Origin: Sedimentisphaerales bacterium
GTDB taxonomy: Bacteria > Planctomycetota > Phycisphaerae > Sedimentisphaerales > SG8-4
DNA length: 64,000 bases
NCBI GenBank assembly: GCA_016932895.1
Contig: JAFGCA010000394.1
Coordinates: forward strand, 1-64,000
Direction of reading: 5' to 3'
Part shown: one piece after another, positions 63,080-64,000 of the stretch
How the letters are laid out: every line of letters starts with the position of its first letter
Numbering within the stretch: the stretch's first letter is position 1
Made by a program: the position numbers and the translations under genes
Notes under the pieces: generated by a model
Databases searched by the model: none
Seen by the model: only the letters and a program-made list of their open reading frames with translations
Told to the model about the DNA's origin: nothing

Positions 63080-64000
63080 ATGAATATACGGCGGATCATC
63101 CTTATAGCGGTCGTGATCGGGTTGGGCCGGCTGGCGCTTCCCTGCCGTGCGGAGAAGGTGGTACTGCGACTGAAACCCGATGAGGTCCGCCAGGAGATTG
63201 ATGGATTCGGGGCCAGCGGTGCCTGGTGGGCGCAGATCGTTGGGGGATGGCCGGAAAGCAAGCGAGAGCGAATCATCGGTCTGCTGTTCGGCCGAGAGGG
63301 GGTCGGCTTGTCGATCTACCGGTACAATCTGGGCGCGGGATCGGGAGAGGAGATCCGGGATCCCTGGCGGCGGGCGGAGACCTTCGAGACGGGCCAAGGG
63401 CAATATGATTGGAACCGGGACGGCAACGCCATGCGCATCTTGCGGGAGGCCTGCCGCGCGGGCGTGGCCCATGTGATCCTGTTCGCCAACAGTCCGCCCC
63501 GGCGTATGACCAAAACGGGATATGCGTTTGGCGGACGAGGGCCCGACAAGTCCAACCTGCAGGGGGACATGTACGAGCCGTTCGCCCAGTACCTGGCGGA
63601 TATCGCCGAGCATTTCATCGCTGTGGAAAAGCTTCCGATTCGAGGGATCAGCCCGATCAACGAGCCCCAGTGGGACTGGGACGGGCACAGTCAGGAAGGG
63701 TGCCACTACTCGGCCGACGAGGTCGTGCGCATGGTGGAAATCCTGCTGCGGGAAATCGAGAAGCGTCGTTTGCCGGTCGAAGTCGAGGCGCCCGAGAACG
63801 GTAGCTGGGAAAAGGTGGAGGTCGTGCCGGGTGACGACTGGAAGCGGTCGCCCGTTTATCTGGAGACACTGCTGGGCAATGCGTATGTGCGAGGGCGTCT
63901 GAAGGGCTACGCGCTCCATTCGTACTGGGCCGACCTGGAGCGGAAGAAGGCGTTCGCCGAGTATTTCTTTGCGAAGTATCCGGAGAAGAAGCTGCACATG
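63080..64000 (+). CDS. GH30-family glycosidase, 3' truncated by window end
   Basis: The frame from ATG 63080 has no stop before the window ends: 307 residues are visible. The signal peptide ends PCRA. EIDGFGASGAWWAQIVGG is the GH30 opening; RYNLGAGSG, ILFANSPPRRMTKTG and PINEPQWDWDG follow. Glu195 in INEPQW is the acid/base; the nucleophile would be further downstream. GH30 enzymes cleave beta-linked galactan, xylan, glucan or glucosylceramide; the loop SPPRRMTKTG resembles endo-beta-1,6-galactanase types. The family assignment is firm, the substrate is not. AAAGAGGGGG is upstream. Confidence 0.9.
   Translation, partial: MNIRRIILIAVVIGLGRLALPCRAEKVVLRLKPDEVRQEIDGFGASGAWWAQIVGGWPESKRERIIGLLFGREGVGLSIYRYNLGAGSGEEIRDPWRRAETFETGQGQYDWNRDGNAMRILREACRAGVAHVILFANSPPRRMTKTGYAFGGRGPDKSNLQGDMYEPFAQYLADIAEHFIAVEKLPIRGISPINEPQWDWDGHSQEGCHYSADEVVRMVEILLREIEKRRLPVEVEAPENGSWEKVEVVPGDDWKRSPVYLETLLGNAYVRGRLKGYALHSYWADLERKKAFAEYFFAKYPEKKLHM

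Noticed and set aside
61160..63997. Uninterrupted 945-residue frame on the minus strand
   Set aside because: It runs antisense to the two esterases and GH30, all with signal peptides, catalytic motifs and ribosome sites. High GC at third positions opens the opposite frame. Its translation has no recognisable domain.

Overview
The window looks like chromosome from a heterotrophic, polysaccharide-degrading bacterium of the Planctomycetes/PVC type, most likely Phycisphaerae-like. This is inferred from gene content, not from a marker gene. Signs are: many secreted enzymes with twin-arginine (Tat) or lipoprotein signals; Cys-type sulfatases; DUF1080, PQQ-like propeller, HEAT and DUF6067 proteins; a hydrazine-synthase-alpha-like cytochrome protein; and a type II pseudopilin with the planctomycete-type H...DG tail. 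No tRNA, rRNA, CRISPR array, transposase or phage gene was seen.

Layout. 1-8.4 kb: the 3' end of a large glycosidase-like gene, a GH123/DUF6067 protein, then a sulfatase and a GH95 fucosidase on the minus strand. 8.9-17.3 kb: a tight plus-strand operon for a Tat-exported two-subunit molybdenum hydroxylase, its maturation factors (XdhC, MocA-like), molybdenum cofactor enzymes (MoeA, MoaA, MoaC, MOSC, MogA/MoaB) and a single-domain CHR oxyanion transporter. 17.5-24.6 kb: an arabinan-directed set (two GH51, one GH43) and a GH65-like protein. 24.6-26.5 kb: a pectate-lyase relic, a secreted three-repeat protein and a non-coding element with perfect 25-bp terminal inverted repeats.

26.5-40.0 kb: a GH2 enzyme, two Tat-exported Gfo/Idh oxidoreductases, a secreted methyltransferase-like/PQQ-propeller fusion, an (alpha/alpha)6-type protein and a HEAT-repeat protein. 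40.2-49.4 kb (minus): a run of PQQ/EF-hand propeller, short secreted ORF, SDR, HzsA-like diheme protein, metallophosphoesterase and a second GH95. 49.8-64 kb (plus): DUF362, PQQ propeller, DUF1080, DUF3863-like lipoprotein, serine hydrolase, sulfatase, ankyrin-propeller fusion, an aldo/keto reductase pseudogene, a lipoprotein translationally coupled to a pseudopilin, two esterases and a GH30 gene cut by the window end.

Together the genes suggest extracytoplasmic breakdown of a complex, partly sulfated, acetylated plant or algal glycan containing arabinose, fucose and galactose. Gfo/Idh plus DUF1080 hint at a 3-keto-glycoside route, and the molybdenum enzyme at periplasmic oxidation of an aldehyde, sugar or aromatic. 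Substrates are inference only.
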